64,000 bases of DNA, taken from assembly GCA_025808555.1 (NCBI GenBank), contig CP075526.1:1008712-1072711 (forward strand), read 5' to 3'. This stretch comes from Anaerolineales bacterium. GTDB taxonomy: Bacteria > Chloroflexota > Anaerolineae > Anaerolineales > UBA11579. The notes below the pieces were generated by a model. That model was not told where the DNA came from. It saw nothing but the letters and a program-made list of their open reading frames with translations, and ran no database searches. The translations under genes were made by a program, and so were the position numbers. Of this stretch, positions 44,040 through 54,948 are shown piece after piece; within the stretch, counting starts at the first letter, position 1, and every line of letters begins with the position of its first letter.

Positions 44040-46040
44040 ATGCACCATTTGCCATTGCTCATCAACATCTCGATCGCGCTGGCCGCCGCTTTCATCGGCG
44101 GCCTTCTTGCCCGCCGTGTCAAATTGCCCGCCATTGTGGGCTATTTACTGGCGGGCATTGCTATCGGGCCTTTTACCCCCGGCTTCGTCGGCGACACGGA
44201 TACCATCAGCCAGCTGGCCGAACTGGGCGTCATCTTCCTTATGTTCGGCGTGGGTCTGCATTTTTCCTTCACGGATTTGTGGAAGGTACGCAGTATTGCT
44301 GTGCCCGGCGCGATATTCCAAATGGCCCTGGGCACCCTGGCGGGTTACGCGCTCAGCCAGGTATGGGGTTGGCCGCCCGCCGCCGGCATCACCATGGGTC
44401 TGGGTATCTCCATCGCCAGCACGGTCGTGTTGCTGCGCGGGCTGATGGATAACAATCTGCTCAATACGCCGCACGGCCGCGTGGCCGTGGGCTGGCTGGT
44501 GCTTGAAGATCTGGCAACTGTGCTCATCCTGATCCTCATGCCGGCCCTGGCGCCGCGCGGCGGGGGTTTTGCACTCAGCACCCTGGGCCTTACGCTGCTC
44601 AAGGCCGGCGCCTTTGTGGTCATTATGTTCCTGGTCGGCAAGCGCTTTATCCCCTGGCTGCTCGACCGCATTGCGCATACCCGCTCGCGCGAGCTATTCA
44701 TCCTCGCCATCCTTGTCATCACGCTGGCCACTGCCCTCGGTGCCTCCGAGATCTTCTCGGTTTCCCTGGCGCTGGGCGCCTTCGTCGCCGGCGCCATCGT
44801 CAGCGAGTCGCCGCTCAGTCACCAGGTGGGCGCAGACGTGCTGCCTTTCCGTGAAGCCTTTGCGGTGCTGTTCTTTGTTTCCGTGGGCATGCTGGTTAAC
44901 CCCATCTTCCTGGTGCAGCATCTGGGGCAGGTGCTCGTCCTGACCCTTGTGGTGGTACTGGGCAAAGTCTTTATCAATCTATTGATCGGCTTCCTCATCC
45001 CCGGCCAGGCCAGAACCTTTATGGTGGTGGCCGCCGGTCTCAGCCAGATCGGCGAATTCACTTTCATCGTGGGTCAGGCCGGCCTGATGCTTGGTCTGCT
45101 GGACCGCAACCAGTACTCGCTCATCCTCGCCGCGGCCTTGCTCTCGATTACCGTCAATCCATGGATGTTCCGCCTGATCCCGAAAGCCGAGCAACTCCTC
45201 AAAGGCGTTCCATGGCTCTGGAAACGGCTCGACCGTCACACCGCGCCGCCCATCACGGACGAGAAGGCGGGCGAGCAGCCTGTGGTGCTGGTGGGCTACG
45301 GCCGGGTGGGCGGCCATCTACTGTCGGTCCTGCGTTCGATGGACATTCCGGTCAAGGTCGTTGAAGCCGACGTGGAACGGGTGGAGATGCTAAACCGAGA
45401 GAATGTGCCTGTACTCTACGGTGACGCCGCCAATTCGGAAGTGCTGACCCACGCTCATCTGCAGCATGCCAAGGCGTTGGTGGTCTCGGTTCCGGAAGAA
45501 GCCGCCGCCGAGATGATCGTAAGCAGCGCCCACGACATCAACCCCAAGCTGCCCATCATCGCCCGCGCCGCCACAGAAGAGGGCATTCAGCGCCTCACTG
45601 AGCTGGGCGCCAGCTTCGTCGTGCACCCCGAACTGGAAGGCGGTCTGGAGATGGTACGCCACACTCTGCTGGAGCTAGGCCTGCCGCGCCGCGAGGTGGA
45701 CGAATACGCCGAGCAAGTGCGCATCAAGCGGTACGAAGCCATGAACGAGTACAGCGCCGCCCAGCCGCTGGTGCGCAATATCCTGCGCGCCATTGGCGAG
45801 ATCGAGATCACCTGGATCGAAGTGCCGCAGGATTCGCCGCTGGTCGGCCAGACCTTGGCCCAATCAGACCTGCGCGGCAAAACCGGCGCGTCCGTGGTCG
45901 CTCTCGTGCGCGAGCAGAAGCTCAACGCCAATCCCAAGTCCTCCACCAAGTTCCAGGCGGGTGACCGCATTGGCATCATTGGCGATTCCACGCAGATCTT
46001 TGCGGTTGAAACCTATCTGCGCGGCGGCGATACCGCTTAA
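44040..46040 (+). CDS. KefB/CPA2-type monovalent cation:proton antiporter with TrkA domains
   Basis: 666 residues. About 12 membrane helices span residues 1-385, with the CPA2 core (YLLAGIAIGPFTPG, LFMFGVGLHFSFTDLW, SVGMLVNPIFLVQHLG). A TrkA-N (RCK) domain follows with VVLVGYGRVGGHLLSVL (about residue 420), then TrkA-C near 585-660 (WIEVPQDSPLVGQTLAQSDL). It exchanges K+ or Na+ for protons under nucleotide control. The ATG at 44040 has AGGA upstream; a GTG at 44022 is possible. Confidence 0.93.
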   Translation: MHHLPLLINISIALAAAFIGGLLARRVKLPAIVGYLLAGIAIGPFTPGFVGDTDTISQLAELGVIFLMFGVGLHFSFTDLWKVRSIAVPGAIFQMALGTLAGYALSQVWGWPPAAGITMGLGISIASTVVLLRGLMDNNLLNTPHGRVAVGWLVLEDLATVLILILMPALAPRGGGFALSTLGLTLLKAGAFVVIMFLVGKRFIPWLLDRIAHTRSRELFILAILVITLATALGASEIFSVSLALGAFVAGAIVSESPLSHQVGADVLPFREAFAVLFFVSVGMLVNPIFLVQHLGQVLVLTLVVVLGKVFINLLIGFLIPGQARTFMVVAAGLSQIGEFTFIVGQAGLMLGLLDRNQYSLILAAALLSITVNPWMFRLIPKAEQLLKGVPWLWKRLDRHTAPPITDEKAGEQPVVLVGYGRVGGHLLSVLRSMDIPVKVVEADVERVEMLNRENVPVLYGDAANSEVLTHAHLQHAKALVVSVPEEAAAEMIVSSAHDINPKLPIIARAATEEGIQRLTELGASFVVHPELEGGLEMVRHTLLELGLPRREVDEYAEQVRIKRYEAMNEYSAAQPLVRNILRAIGEIEITWIEVPQDSPLVGQTLAQSDLRGKTGASVVALVREQKLNANPKSSTKFQAGDRIGIIGDSTQIFAVETYLRGGDTA

Positions 46041-46993
46041 GAATTCAATTCGGCCTTGACGGCCTGATAGAGATTTTCGGCGCGTAGTTCGCTCAAGGTA
46101 TAGCAGGGCGCCTTCAGGTGCTCGGCCAGTGCATCCGCCAGGCCTTGGTCAAAGGCGGTGTGTTCCATATTCACCACAACGCTGCGAATGTCATCTTCGG
46201 CGATCTGATCTGCCAGTCGGTGTGCTTCTGGCTGCGGCGCGCCGTCGCCAAGGGCCACGTTGCCGGCTCCATCTGTCAGCAGGATCATCAGCGGCAGCAC
46301 ATCCGGGTGCAGGCGCTTCTCGCGGGTGATCACGTCGTGCGCCATGAACAAACCCGCGGAGAGCGGCGTCTTGCCGCCTACGGGAATATCCGCCAGGGCG
46401 CGCTGAGCGAGTTGCACGGAATTGGTGGGAGGCAGCACCAGGTTGGCGCGGTCCTTCTGAAAGACCACCAGACCCACCCGGTCGCGGCGCTGGTATGCAT
46501 CCGTCAGCAACGAGAGGATGGCACCCTTGGTGGCCGCCATGCGTTCGGCCACCGCCATCGACCATGACGCATCCACGACGAACAGCACCAGGTTGGCCGT
46601 GCGCTTGACGCGCACTTTACGCTGCAGGTCCTGGCGCTGGATGGCGAACGCCATGTGCTTGCGCTGCTCGGTGCGGGTTTTCTGGTGGGGCGCCGCGGCG
46701 CGGATCGTGGCGTCAAAGGCAATATCGCTCAAGTCATCGCCGGCCGGGCGTGCCTGGATGTAACGGCCGCGTTTGCGCTCCGTGCGCGTGCGAGAGCGGC
46801 GTCCGCTGCGGCGCCGCGTAATCTTGTCTAGGGGATTGGCCAGCTTCTGCGGCGCAAAGGTTTCCTGGGTCGGGTTCACTTTCTGGCCCCCGTCCCACCA
46901 GCGCGCATCACCGGCGTTGAAGATATCCTGCGGGCCGGGCTCTGCGGTCTGGTTCTGCGGCTCGGCCTGGCTGATCTCGGTGTTATCTAGATC
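46037..46993 (-). CDS. Chelatase D-type VWA module, probably read by -1 frameshift from the chelatase ATPase gene
   Basis: C-terminal half of a magnesium/cobalt chelatase D subunit. It has an acidic/Gln-rich linker, the QDIFNAGDARWWDGG stretch, basic SGRRSRTRTERKRGR, and a VWA domain with MIDAS motif DASWSM and LLTDGAGNVAL. The conserved part begins well upstream of the first in-frame start-like codon (GTG at 46879, no Shine-Dalgarno), and the frame is open back through the A9 run where the ATPase gene ends. Entry is best explained by -1 slippage at 46993-46999, giving an I-D fusion of about 690 residues. Separate initiation at 46879 would lose the conserved segment. The large CobN/BchH subunit is not in the window. 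Confidence 0.8.
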   Translation of the reverse strand, partial: DLDNTEISQAEPQNQTAEPGPQDIFNAGDARWWDGGQKVNPTQETFAPQKLANPLDKITRRRSGRRSRTRTERKRGRYIQARPAGDDLSDIAFDATIRAAAPHQKTRTEQRKHMAFAIQRQDLQRKVRVKRTANLVLFVVDASWSMAVAERMAATKGAILSLLTDAYQRRDRVGLVVFQKDRANLVLPPTNSVQLAQRALADIPVGGKTPLSAGLFMAHDVITREKRLHPDVLPLMILLTDGAGNVALGDGAPQPEAHRLADQIAEDDIRSVVVNMEHTAFDQGLADALAEHLKAPCYTLSELRAENLYQAVKAELNS

Positions 46994-48102
46994 TTTTTTT
47001 TTACGGGGTCTTTGTGATTGCTGTCGTCCTGGCTCTCTTCAGTAGCATCCGCGTCCCCGTCAGCCTCGCCAGACTGTTTCATTTCGTTGATCTTCTCTTG
47101 CAGCTCGGTGACGGTTATCTCCGATTGGTGGAAGGGTCCGTGCTTGATGCGGTGCGGCAGCGCCAGTTCGGCGGCGATCGCAATGTCCAGATCGCTCACC
47201 GCCTTGCGCGCATCGAACGCCGCCTGGGCACGCGCTGCCTTCAGGATCACCAGGTCGGCGCGGTGGCCGTCCACCTGCAGCGAGGCCGTCAGCGATGCGA
47301 TGGACACCAGGTCACGCGAGGTGTACGCCACCGAGTCGACCAGCTTGCGCGCCGCCAGGATCTGCTCGGCCAGCTCCTGCTCCTTGGGCGCCCACTCCTT
47401 ATAGAAAGCTTCGGAGTCCAGTTCAAACTTGAGGTTGCGCTCCATGATCTGCACACGCTGGCGCGGGTCACGGATGCTGCCAATATCCACCGAGAAGGCA
47501 AAGCGGTCCAGCAGTTGTGGGCGCAGGTCGCCTTCCTCCGGGTTCATGGTGCCGATAAGGATGAAACGGGCGGGGTGCGAGAAGGATATGCCCTCACGTT
47601 CCACAATGTTGACGCCCATCGCAGCCGAGTCGAGCAGCAGATCCACCACGTGGTCATCCAGCAGATTGACTTCGTCAATGTACAGCAGGCCGCGGTTGGC
47701 AGCCGCCAGCACGCCTGGCTCAAAGTGGCGCTCGCCTTTCTGGATCGCCTTTTCAATGTCCAGGGTGCCCACCACACGGTCCTCGGTGGCGCTCACCGGC
47801 AGGTCCACAAAACCTACCTTGCGCTTGGCCACCGTCAGTGGCTGCCCGGCCTCTTTGCGCTCGCGCGCCCAGTCTGACCAGGTTTCCGGCGCATTGGGGT
47901 CGTCGTTGAACGGCGATTCGGAAAAAACGTCAATTTCCGGCAGCAGCGCAGCCATGGCGCGGGAGGCGGTGGATTTGGCCGTACCGCGCTCCCCGCGGAT
48001 AAGCACACCGCCGATGCGCTGGTCAACGGCGTTCAAAATAAGGGCGCGCTTCATGCGCTCCTGGCCAACAATGGCTGTGAAGGGGAATGCTGCTCGGGGC
48101 AT
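46987..48102 (-). CDS. Magnesium/cobalt chelatase ATPase subunit (ChlI/BchI-like)
   Basis: 371-residue AAA+ ATPase of the metal chelatase motor. Walker A is GERGTAKST, Walker B LLYIDEVNLLDD, with the family GTMNPEEGDLRPQLLDRF. The tail is acidic (GEADGDADATEESQDDS) and ends DPVKKKI* directly at the slippery A-run, with TAG the second codon after AAG. The ATG at 48102 is taken; a TTG two codons earlier is possible. The zero-frame product is the small (I) subunit; shifted reading gives the D subunit. Confidence 0.9.
   Translation of the reverse strand: MPRAAFPFTAIVGQERMKRALILNAVDQRIGGVLIRGERGTAKSTASRAMAALLPEIDVFSESPFNDDPNAPETWSDWARERKEAGQPLTVAKRKVGFVDLPVSATEDRVVGTLDIEKAIQKGERHFEPGVLAAANRGLLYIDEVNLLDDHVVDLLLDSAAMGVNIVEREGISFSHPARFILIGTMNPEEGDLRPQLLDRFAFSVDIGSIRDPRQRVQIMERNLKFELDSEAFYKEWAPKEQELAEQILAARKLVDSVAYTSRDLVSIASLTASLQVDGHRADLVILKAARAQAAFDARKAVSDLDIAIAAELALPHRIKHGPFHQSEITVTELQEKINEMKQSGEADGDADATEESQDDSNHKDPVKKKI
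46993..46999 (-). other. Slippery heptamer A AAA AAG (candidate -1 ribosomal frameshift site)
   Basis: Within an A9 run followed by G, phased in the chelatase ATPase frame as A AAA AAG, then ATC TAG. This is the same heptamer as in E. coli dnaX. A -1 shift continues GAT CTA GAT AAC into the VWA module. A weak GGCCG/CGGCC hairpin is possible about 30 nt downstream; no clear internal Shine-Dalgarno at 10 nt upstream. Confidence 0.7.
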
Positions 48103-48204
48103 GGTCAATTATGGTCCTTCTGCTGTATTGGGCGCATAGTCTATCACAGCGGTAAGGTGGCCCGTATCCGCCCAGCACTAATGAAAGCTGCCGATATTTG
48201 GCGT

Positions 48205-48210
48205 TATAAT
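48205..48210 (+). promoter_or_regulatory. -10 box TATAAT of rpsA
   Basis: Perfect -10, with ATGAAA-like -35 at 48181-48186 (18-bp spacer). The leader runs to the ATG at 48245 and holds a GGAG Shine-Dalgarno. Confidence 0.6.
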
Positions 48211-48244
48211 CTGGGCAACTTAATTTCTGGAGTAACCACACCAT

Positions 48245-49453
<1,209 letters not shown>

Positions 49454-49473
49454 GTCAATCAGTTGAGACTAGA

Positions 49474-49506
49474 AAAAAGAGCGTGTGCTTTGCACACGCT
49501 CTTTTT
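49474..49506. terminator. Terminator after rpsA
   Basis: Fifteen-bp stem (49474-49488 with 49492-49506) around GAGCGTGTGC/GCACACGCTC, loop TTT, ending in T5. Confidence 0.92.
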
Positions 49507-49621
49507 AGTACCGTATTAACACAGTATCAACATTAATCTCGCCTGCGCACTTTACAAAATTGAATTTGGTAGAATCCCCAAAGTTGCTGTTTTTTCGCCG
49601 CAATCAAAAGGAAGAACGACC

Positions 49622-52159
49622 GTGGCTGGAATGGAACGCCTTACCCAACGTGCACGCCGCGTGCTGAGCCTCGCTCATCAGGAGGCCGAGCGCATGCGCC
49701 ACAACTACATCGGCACAGAGCACCTGCTTCTCGGCCTCATTCGTGAAGAGGGTGGTGTCGCCGCCCGTGTCCTGCGTGACCTCGGGCTCGAAGCCCCGCG
49801 CGTGCAGGAGATCGTCGAGCGCATGACCGGCGCCGGCCAGCACGAGGGCGAAAAGATCGACCTGTCCCCCGGCACCCAACAAGTGCTGGAATTTGCCTTT
49901 GAAGAAGCCCGCCGCCTGGGCAACCACTACGTCAGCACCGAGCACCTGCTGCTCGGCCTGGTGCGCTACGGCGAGGGTATCGCCCTCAACGTCCTGCGCA
50001 AGCTCGGCGTCACGCCGGAGCAGATCCGCCGCCAGACCCGCCGCGTCCTGCAGGAGAGCAGCGCTCCGCGCCGCCCGGCCAGCAGCACGCAGTCCGGCGA
50101 ACGCCGCCCGCGCCGCGAGCAGCGCAGCGCCAAAACCCCCATGATCGACCAGTTGGCCGTGGACCTTACCACCCAGGCCGAAGAAGAAAAGCTTGACCCC
50201 GTTATCGGGCGTGAACAAGAGATCGAGCGCGTCATCCAGATCCTGGCACGCCGCAACAAGAACAACCCCGCCCTCATCGGCGAGCCCGGCGTCGGCAAGA
50301 CCGCCATCGTCGAGGGCCTGGCCCAGCGCATCATTGATGGCGATGTGCCCGCCCCTCTGCTCGGCAAGCGCGTCCTGCAGCTCGATGTCGGCTCGCTCGT
50401 GGCTGGCACCATGTACCGTGGCCAGTTCGAGGAGCGGCTCAAGAAAGTGATCGATGAGCTCAAGGCCAGCGAGGCCATTCTGTTCATCGACGAAGCTCAC
50501 ATGCTCGTCGGCGCCGGCGCGGCAGGCTCCTCGGTGGACGCTGCCAACATCCTCAAGCCCGCCCTCTCGCGTGGCGAGCTGCAGGTCATTGGCGCCACCA
50601 CACTGGAAGAGTACCGCAAGCACATCGAGAGCGACTCGGCCCTCGAGCGTCGTTTCCAGCCCGTCATCGTAGACGAGCCTTCCGTCGAAGAGACCATCGA
50701 TATCCTGCGCGGCGTTCGCCCCGCCTATGAGGAGCATCACCGCCTGCGCATCTCAGACGAAGCCCTCGACGCCGCCGCACGCCTCTCGGCCCGCTACGTC
50801 ACCGAGCGTTTCCTGCCCGACAAGGCCATCGACTTGATCGATGAGTCCGCCTCGCGCGTGCGCATGTACAAGAGCCCGGCCGCCAAGGAAGCCAAAGCGG
50901 TCACCGAAGAGCTCAAGGGCCTGCGCCGCCAGCGCATGGAAGCTGAAGAAGAAGGCCGCCAGGAAGAAGGCGAGACCCTGCAACAGCGCGAGACCGAACT
51001 GGAAGCCAAGCTTGAAACCTTCCGCACCGCCTGGGATCGTGACACCAGCCCCATCGTCTCGGTCGATGACATCGCCGAGCTGATCGCCATGTGGACCGGC
51101 ATTCCGGTCATGCAGATCGCCGAGGAAGAATCCGAGCGCCTGCTGCACATGGAAGAAGACCTGCACAAAGCCATTGTCGGCCAGGAGGAGGCTATTGACG
51201 CCATCTCCAAGGCCGTGCGTCGTGCCCGTGCCGGCCTAAAAGATCCTGACCGCCCCATCGGTTCGTTCATCTTCCTCGGCCCCACCGGCGTGGGGAAGAC
51301 CGAGCTCACCAAGGCCCTCGCCAAGCTGCTCTTCGGCAGTGAGGAAGCCCTCATCCAGCTCGATATGTCCGAGTTCATGGAGCGCCACTCCGTCAGCCGC
51401 CTCGTCGGCGCGCCTCCAGGCTATGTCGGCTACGAAGATGCCGGCCAGCTCACCGAGGCCATCCGCCGCCGTCCCTACTCGATCGTTGTCTTCGACGAGA
51501 TCGAAAAGGCCCATCCCGAGGCGCACAACATGCTGCTCCAGATCATGGAAGAGGGCCATCTCTCTGATGCCCGCGGCCACCAGGTGGATTTCCGCAATGC
51601 GTTGATCGTCATGACCTCTAACGTGGGCGCAGACATGATCATGCGCAAGGGTGAGATCGGCTTCAACCTCAAGACCAACGACGAGGTTGAAGAGAAGATC
51701 GCCTACAAGGACATGCGCAAGAAGCTCACCGATGCGCTCAAGCGCGTCTTCCGCCCCGAGTTTATCAACCGGGTCGATTCGGTGATCATCTTCCGCGCCC
51801 TCAATAAAGAGAACCTGCGCGCCATCGTCAATCTCGAGATCGAGAAGGTGGGCGCCCGTCTGAAAGAGAACGAGCTGGCGCTGCAACCCACCGAAGCCGC
51901 CCTGGACCTGTTCGCCGAGCTGGGCTACGACCGTGAATACGGCGCTCGCCCGCTCAAGCGCGTCCTGCAGAGCAAGATCGAAGACCCGCTCTCGGATGCG
52001 CTGCTGGCTGGCGAGTTCAAGGAAGGCGACACCATCGTCATTGATGTGGAAGTGGGCGATGAGCAGCCGGAGATCGTGCTCACCAAAGCCAAGCCCAAGG
52101 GCCGCAAGAAGAAGACCATCCCGCCTGCGCCGCCTGCGGAAGCCCTGGCCGCCAATTAG
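49622..52159 (+). CDS. clpC: ATP-dependent Clp protease ATP-binding subunit ClpC
   Basis: 845-residue Hsp100 unfoldase. It has two Clp-N repeats (residues 5-75 and 80-145), a first AAA+ domain with GEPGVGKT, a middle coiled-coil domain (about 415-470), and a second AAA+ domain with [14 protein letters not shown] and the ClpP-docking region. It feeds unfolded or adaptor-bound proteins to ClpP. It starts with GTG at 49622 behind AAAGGAAG. TAGAAT near 49572 may be its -10. No CtsR box or mcsAB gene is visible here. Confidence 0.95.
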   Translation: MAGMERLTQRARRVLSLAHQEAERMRHNYIGTEHLLLGLIREEGGVAARVLRDLGLEAPRVQEIVERMTGAGQHEGEKIDLSPGTQQVLEFAFEEARRLGNHYVSTEHLLLGLVRYGEGIALNVLRKLGVTPEQIRRQTRRVLQESSAPRRPASSTQSGERRPRREQRSAKTPMIDQLAVDLTTQAEEEKLDPVIGREQEIERVIQILARRNKNNPALIGEPGVGKTAIVEGLAQRIIDGDVPAPLLGKRVLQLDVGSLVAGTMYRGQFEERLKKVIDELKASEAILFIDEAHMLVGAGAAGSSVDAANILKPALSRGELQVIGATTLEEYRKHIESDSALERRFQPVIVDEPSVEETIDILRGVRPAYEEHHRLRISDEALDAAARLSARYVTERFLPDKAIDLIDESASRVRMYKSPAAKEAKAVTEELKGLRRQRMEAEEEGRQEEGETLQQRETELEAKLETFRTAWDRDTSPIVSVDDIAELIAMWTGIPVMQIAEEESERLLHMEEDLHKAIVGQEEAIDAISKAVRRARAGLKDPDRPIGSFIFLGPTGVGKTELTKALAKLLFGSEEALIQLDMSEFMERHSVSRLVGAPPGYVGYEDAGQLTEAIRRRPYSIVVFDEIEKAHPEAHNMLLQIMEEGHLSDARGHQVDFRNALIVMTSNVGADMIMRKGEIGFNLKTNDEVEEKIAYKDMRKKLTDALKRVFRPEFINRVDSVIIFRALNKENLRAIVNLEIEKVGARLKENELALQPTEAALDLFAELGYDREYGARPLKRVLQSKIEDPLSDALLAGEFKEGDTIVIDVEVGDEQPEIVLTKAKPKGRKKKTIPPAPPAEALAAN

Positions 52160-52181
52160 CCAGTAAACTTAACTATCAACA

Positions 52182-52213
52182 AAAACAAGAGATACTGACA
52201 TATCTCTTGTTTT
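52182..52213. terminator. Terminator after clpC
   Basis: Thirteen-bp stem AAAACAAGAGATA/TATCTCTTGTTTT (52182-52194 with 52201-52213), loop of 6, T-rich end. Confidence 0.85.
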
Positions 52214-52227
52214 GTTTAACGCTAAAA

Positions 52228-53571
52228 ATGGTCGCTCACACCCCAACCATCACCATCATTGGCGGCGGCGCCAGCGGCACGCTGCTGGCCGTCCAACTCG
52301 CCCGCCAGGCCAGCGCGCCGCTCAAGATCCATCTCATAGAGCAACACGGCCCTGCCGGACGCGGCGTGGCCTATGACACCACCACGCCCGCCCATCGCCT
52401 CAACGTGCCCGCCAACAAAATGGGCGCCTATCCTGACCATCCGGGCCATTTCCACGAATGGCTCGTACAAAATGGCCACGACTTCGCAACGGATGCGTTT
52501 GTGCCGCGCCAACTCTATAGCCAATACCTGCAAGACCAGTTGCAAGCCGCCCAGGAAACGCCTGGCGTGCAAATTGTGCTCATTCACGATGAGGCGCTGG
52601 AAATCGAGGTCCAGCCTGGCCGCGCCGAAGTAGCCTTGGCCTCCGGCCGCGTCCTCACCAGCGATGCCGTTGTGCTGGCTTTCGGCAACTTCCTGCCGCC
52701 GCAGCCCGGCTTCCTCAGCCCGCAAGCGGCTGCCGCGCCCAAGTATTTCGCCAACCCCTGGCAGCCAGACCTTGCGGCCAGCCTGGCTGCCGACGACCGC
52801 GTCCTTGTCATCGGCATGGGCCTCACCGCCGTGGATACCCTGCTGAGCCTGCAGGGTCAGCAACACCGCGGCCCTCTATATGCCATCTCCACCCACGGCT
52901 GGTGGCCCGCCGTGCACCAACTCGGGCACATCTATCCTGACTTCGCTGCCGAGCTGGCAGGCTTAAACTCCCTGCCCACCATGCTGCGCGTGCTGCGCCG
53001 CCACCTCAATGCGGCCGCTACCCAGGGCAGCAACTGGCGCGCCGTCATTGATGCGCTCCGCCCCAACACCCAGGCGCTATGGCATCAACTCCCGCCCGCC
53101 GAAAAACGGCGCTTCATGCGCCACCTACGCCGTTTGTGGGATGTGTCGCGTCACCGCATGCCGCAGGAATGCGCCGCCGCGCTGGACACCATGCATGCCA
53201 GCCGCCAGTTGCACAGCCTGCGGGGCCGCATCACCGCCGTGGAATTTAATGGGGAAGAGTTCAGCGTTACGTTTCGCAGCCCCCACGGTGAACAGGCACT
53301 GCAAGTGGACGCCATCGTCAACTGCATGGGTTCCGAAAGCAACTACGCCCGTCTACCCAGCCGCCTGGTGCAGAATTTGCTGGCCCGCCAGCTCATCAAG
53401 CCCGATGCGCTCTCGCAGGGTCTGGAGGCCGGCCCAGACGGCCTACTAGGCCCGCGCCTGTACACGCTGGGCACCGCCCTCAAAGGTATGCTGTGGGAGA
53501 GCACCGCCATGCCCGAGATCCGCGCTCAGGCCCAGCAACTGGCGGCTCAACTGTTGGATAGCCTGCCCTGA
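52228..53571 (+). CDS. FAD/NAD(P)-binding protein (NAD_binding_9-like)
   Basis: 447-residue flavoprotein with TITIIGGGASGTLLAVQLAR at the N-terminus, the GRGVAYDTTTPAHRLNVPANKMGAYP stretch typical of the FAD-NAD(P)-binding family PF13454, and a second fold VLVIGMGLTAVDTLLSL near residue 195. The catalysed reaction is unknown. The ATG at 52228 is chosen because the longer frame begins inside the clpC terminator. It stands alone between two terminators. Confidence 0.87.
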   Translation: MVAHTPTITIIGGGASGTLLAVQLARQASAPLKIHLIEQHGPAGRGVAYDTTTPAHRLNVPANKMGAYPDHPGHFHEWLVQNGHDFATDAFVPRQLYSQYLQDQLQAAQETPGVQIVLIHDEALEIEVQPGRAEVALASGRVLTSDAVVLAFGNFLPPQPGFLSPQAAAAPKYFANPWQPDLAASLAADDRVLVIGMGLTAVDTLLSLQGQQHRGPLYAISTHGWWPAVHQLGHIYPDFAAELAGLNSLPTMLRVLRRHLNAAATQGSNWRAVIDALRPNTQALWHQLPPAEKRRFMRHLRRLWDVSRHRMPQECAAALDTMHASRQLHSLRGRITAVEFNGEEFSVTFRSPHGEQALQVDAIVNCMGSESNYARLPSRLVQNLLARQLIKPDALSQGLEAGPDGLLGPRLYTLGTALKGMLWESTAMPEIRAQAQQLAAQLLDSLP

Positions 53572-53572
53572 T

Positions 53573-53607
53573 AACAAAGAGAGCGCCTAAAAGGCGCTCT
53601 CTTTGTT
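53573..53607. terminator. Bidirectional terminator
   Basis: Fifteen-bp perfect stem (53573-53587 with 53593-53607), core GAGAGCGCC/GGCGCTCTC, loop TAAAA, between convergent genes. Confidence 0.9.
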
Positions 53608-53615
53608 CGTGGAGA

Positions 53616-54107
53616 CTAGGCCGCGGTTTTCTGCGCCAGGAACTCATCGAGCTTGTCGTAGTTCTCATTAGCGCCTTCCTCCATGCCCTCGAACTCTTCC
53701 CGGGTCGTGAAGGAGTGGACGCGAAGCAGGGTGCGATCATTGCCTAAGTCAATGAAGCTGTAGGTTTCTTCGCCGGGTTCACCGGGCATTGCAATGCCAA
53801 GGGCAGCGGGTGCCTCAAACCCGAAGGTCCTGATGAACCGCTCTGGCGGAGTAATTTCGCGATACTCGCCGAAGAAGACGAACTCCTGCTCGTCCTTGGT
53901 GCGCGTGATAAAGCGCCACTTGCCGCCCGCACGCACATCCATTTCCACTACTTCGGTGCTGTCCCCGCGCCCGCCCCACCACTGTGGAATGGCCTCAGGG
54001 TTCAGATGGGCGTCGAAAACCAGCTCGCGCGGAGCATCGAACTCGCGCTCCATCACCATCTCAGTGTCCGAGGGAAAGCTGATTTTAAACTTTCGTTCTG
54101 TGCTCAT
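53616..54107 (-). CDS. SRPBCC/AHSA1-family protein (copy 1)
   Basis: 163 residues of the START-like SRPBCC fold: VMEREFDAPRELVFDAHLNPEAIPQWWGGRG, GGKWRFITR, and the C-terminal helix EGMEEGANENYDKLDEFLA. Members bind hydrophobic ligands; the activity here is unknown. It is closely similar to the next upstream gene and 3 nt away, so a tandem duplication. Third gene of an ArsR-led operon. Confidence 0.9.
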   Translation of the reverse strand: MSTERKFKISFPSDTEMVMEREFDAPRELVFDAHLNPEAIPQWWGGRGDSTEVVEMDVRAGGKWRFITRTKDEQEFVFFGEYREITPPERFIRTFGFEAPAALGIAMPGEPGEETYSFIDLGNDRTLLRVHSFTTREEFEGMEEGANENYDKLDEFLAQKTAA

Positions 54108-54110
54108 TTT

Positions 54111-54605
54111 TTAGGCCTTATTTTCCCGCGCGTCAGCCAGGTACTCATCCAGCCGGTCGTAGGTCTCGTTGGCGCCAACTTCCATGCCGGTCTCCAGCAC
54201 ACCCTGCAGTTCTTCCTTCGTCTTGAACTTAGAATAGGTGCGCAGTAACGTCCGGCCATTGCCCAAGTCAATGAAGTTGTATTCCTCCTCACCCGGCTCA
54301 CCCTGCATTCCATCGAACCCGAAGGTATTCACAAACTTATCGTGGGGCGAGATCAGGCGGTACTCACCAAAGAACGTAATGTCCTGGCCCCCCGTGGTGC
54401 GCTGTACAAAGCGCCACTTTCCGCCAGGGCGCGCGTCCAGTTCCAATACTTCCGTGGTGTAACCGCGCGGCCCCCACCACAGCGGGATCGCCTTCGCATC
54501 CAAATGCGCGTTGAACACTTGCTCGCGCGGCGCGTCAAATTCACGCTCCATCACCAGCTCCGTATCGGAAGGCATGCTGACTACAAACTTTCGTTGGTTA
54601 CTCAT
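54111..54605 (-). CDS. SRPBCC/AHSA1-family protein (copy 2)
   Basis: 164 residues, same fold and same order of motifs as copy 1 (VMEREFDAPREQVFNAHLDAKAIPLWWGPRG, GGKWRFVQR, GMEVGANETYDRLDEYLA). The two copies are recognisably paralogous along the whole length. Its start overlaps the end of the arsR-type gene by 8 nt. Such ArsR plus SRPBCC operons are common; ligand unknown. Confidence 0.9.
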   Translation of the reverse strand: MSNQRKFVVSMPSDTELVMEREFDAPREQVFNAHLDAKAIPLWWGPRGYTTEVLELDARPGGKWRFVQRTTGGQDITFFGEYRLISPHDKFVNTFGFDGMQGEPGEEEYNFIDLGNGRTLLRTYSKFKTKEELQGVLETGMEVGANETYDRLDEYLADARENKA

Positions 54606-54948
54606 CTTTCTCCTTGTTTTCCTTTTGTTTTTTCTGCACTTCGCTCAAATACTCGTCCAACCGTTCGTAACTCTCTTCCCAGTTGCGGCGGTAACGTTCC
54701 AGCCAGACGGAGACATCCTTCAAGGGCTCAGCCTGCAGCGTGGCGGGGCGCCACTGCGCGTCACGGCCTCTGGCGATCAGCCCAGCCCGCTCGAGCACTT
54801 TGAGGTGGCGTGAGACCGCTGGCAGGCTGATTTTGAACGGCGCAGCCAGCTCAGACACGCTTGCCCGCCCTTCAGACAGCCGGTCAAGGATCGCCCGGCG
54901 GGTGGGGTCTGCCAACGCAGAGAACGTAAGGGTTAGTGCATCAGCCAT
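54598..54948 (-). CDS. ArsR-family transcriptional regulator
   Basis: 116-residue winged-helix regulator: ALADPTRRAILDRLSEGRASVSELAAPFKISLPAVSRHLKVLERAGLI. There is no metal-binding ELCVCDL motif, so it is of the SRPBCC-linked ArsR subgroup rather than a metal sensor. The ATG at 54948 is taken; GTG at 54957 is in frame. Two overlapping palindromes cover its promoter (54948-54982). It probably represses its own operon. Confidence 0.92.
   Translation of the reverse strand: MADALTLTFSALADPTRRAILDRLSEGRASVSELAAPFKISLPAVSRHLKVLERAGLIARGRDAQWRPATLQAEPLKDVSVWLERYRRNWEESYERLDEYLSEVQKKQKENKEKDE

Noticed and set aside
46037-46879. VWA module as an independent gene from GTG 46879
   Set aside because: No Shine-Dalgarno, and conserved D-subunit sequence lies upstream in the same frame back to the A-run; frameshifting explains it better.
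49604-50740. Open frame of 378 codons on the minus strand over clpC
   Set aside because: Antisense to ClpC; no start signal.
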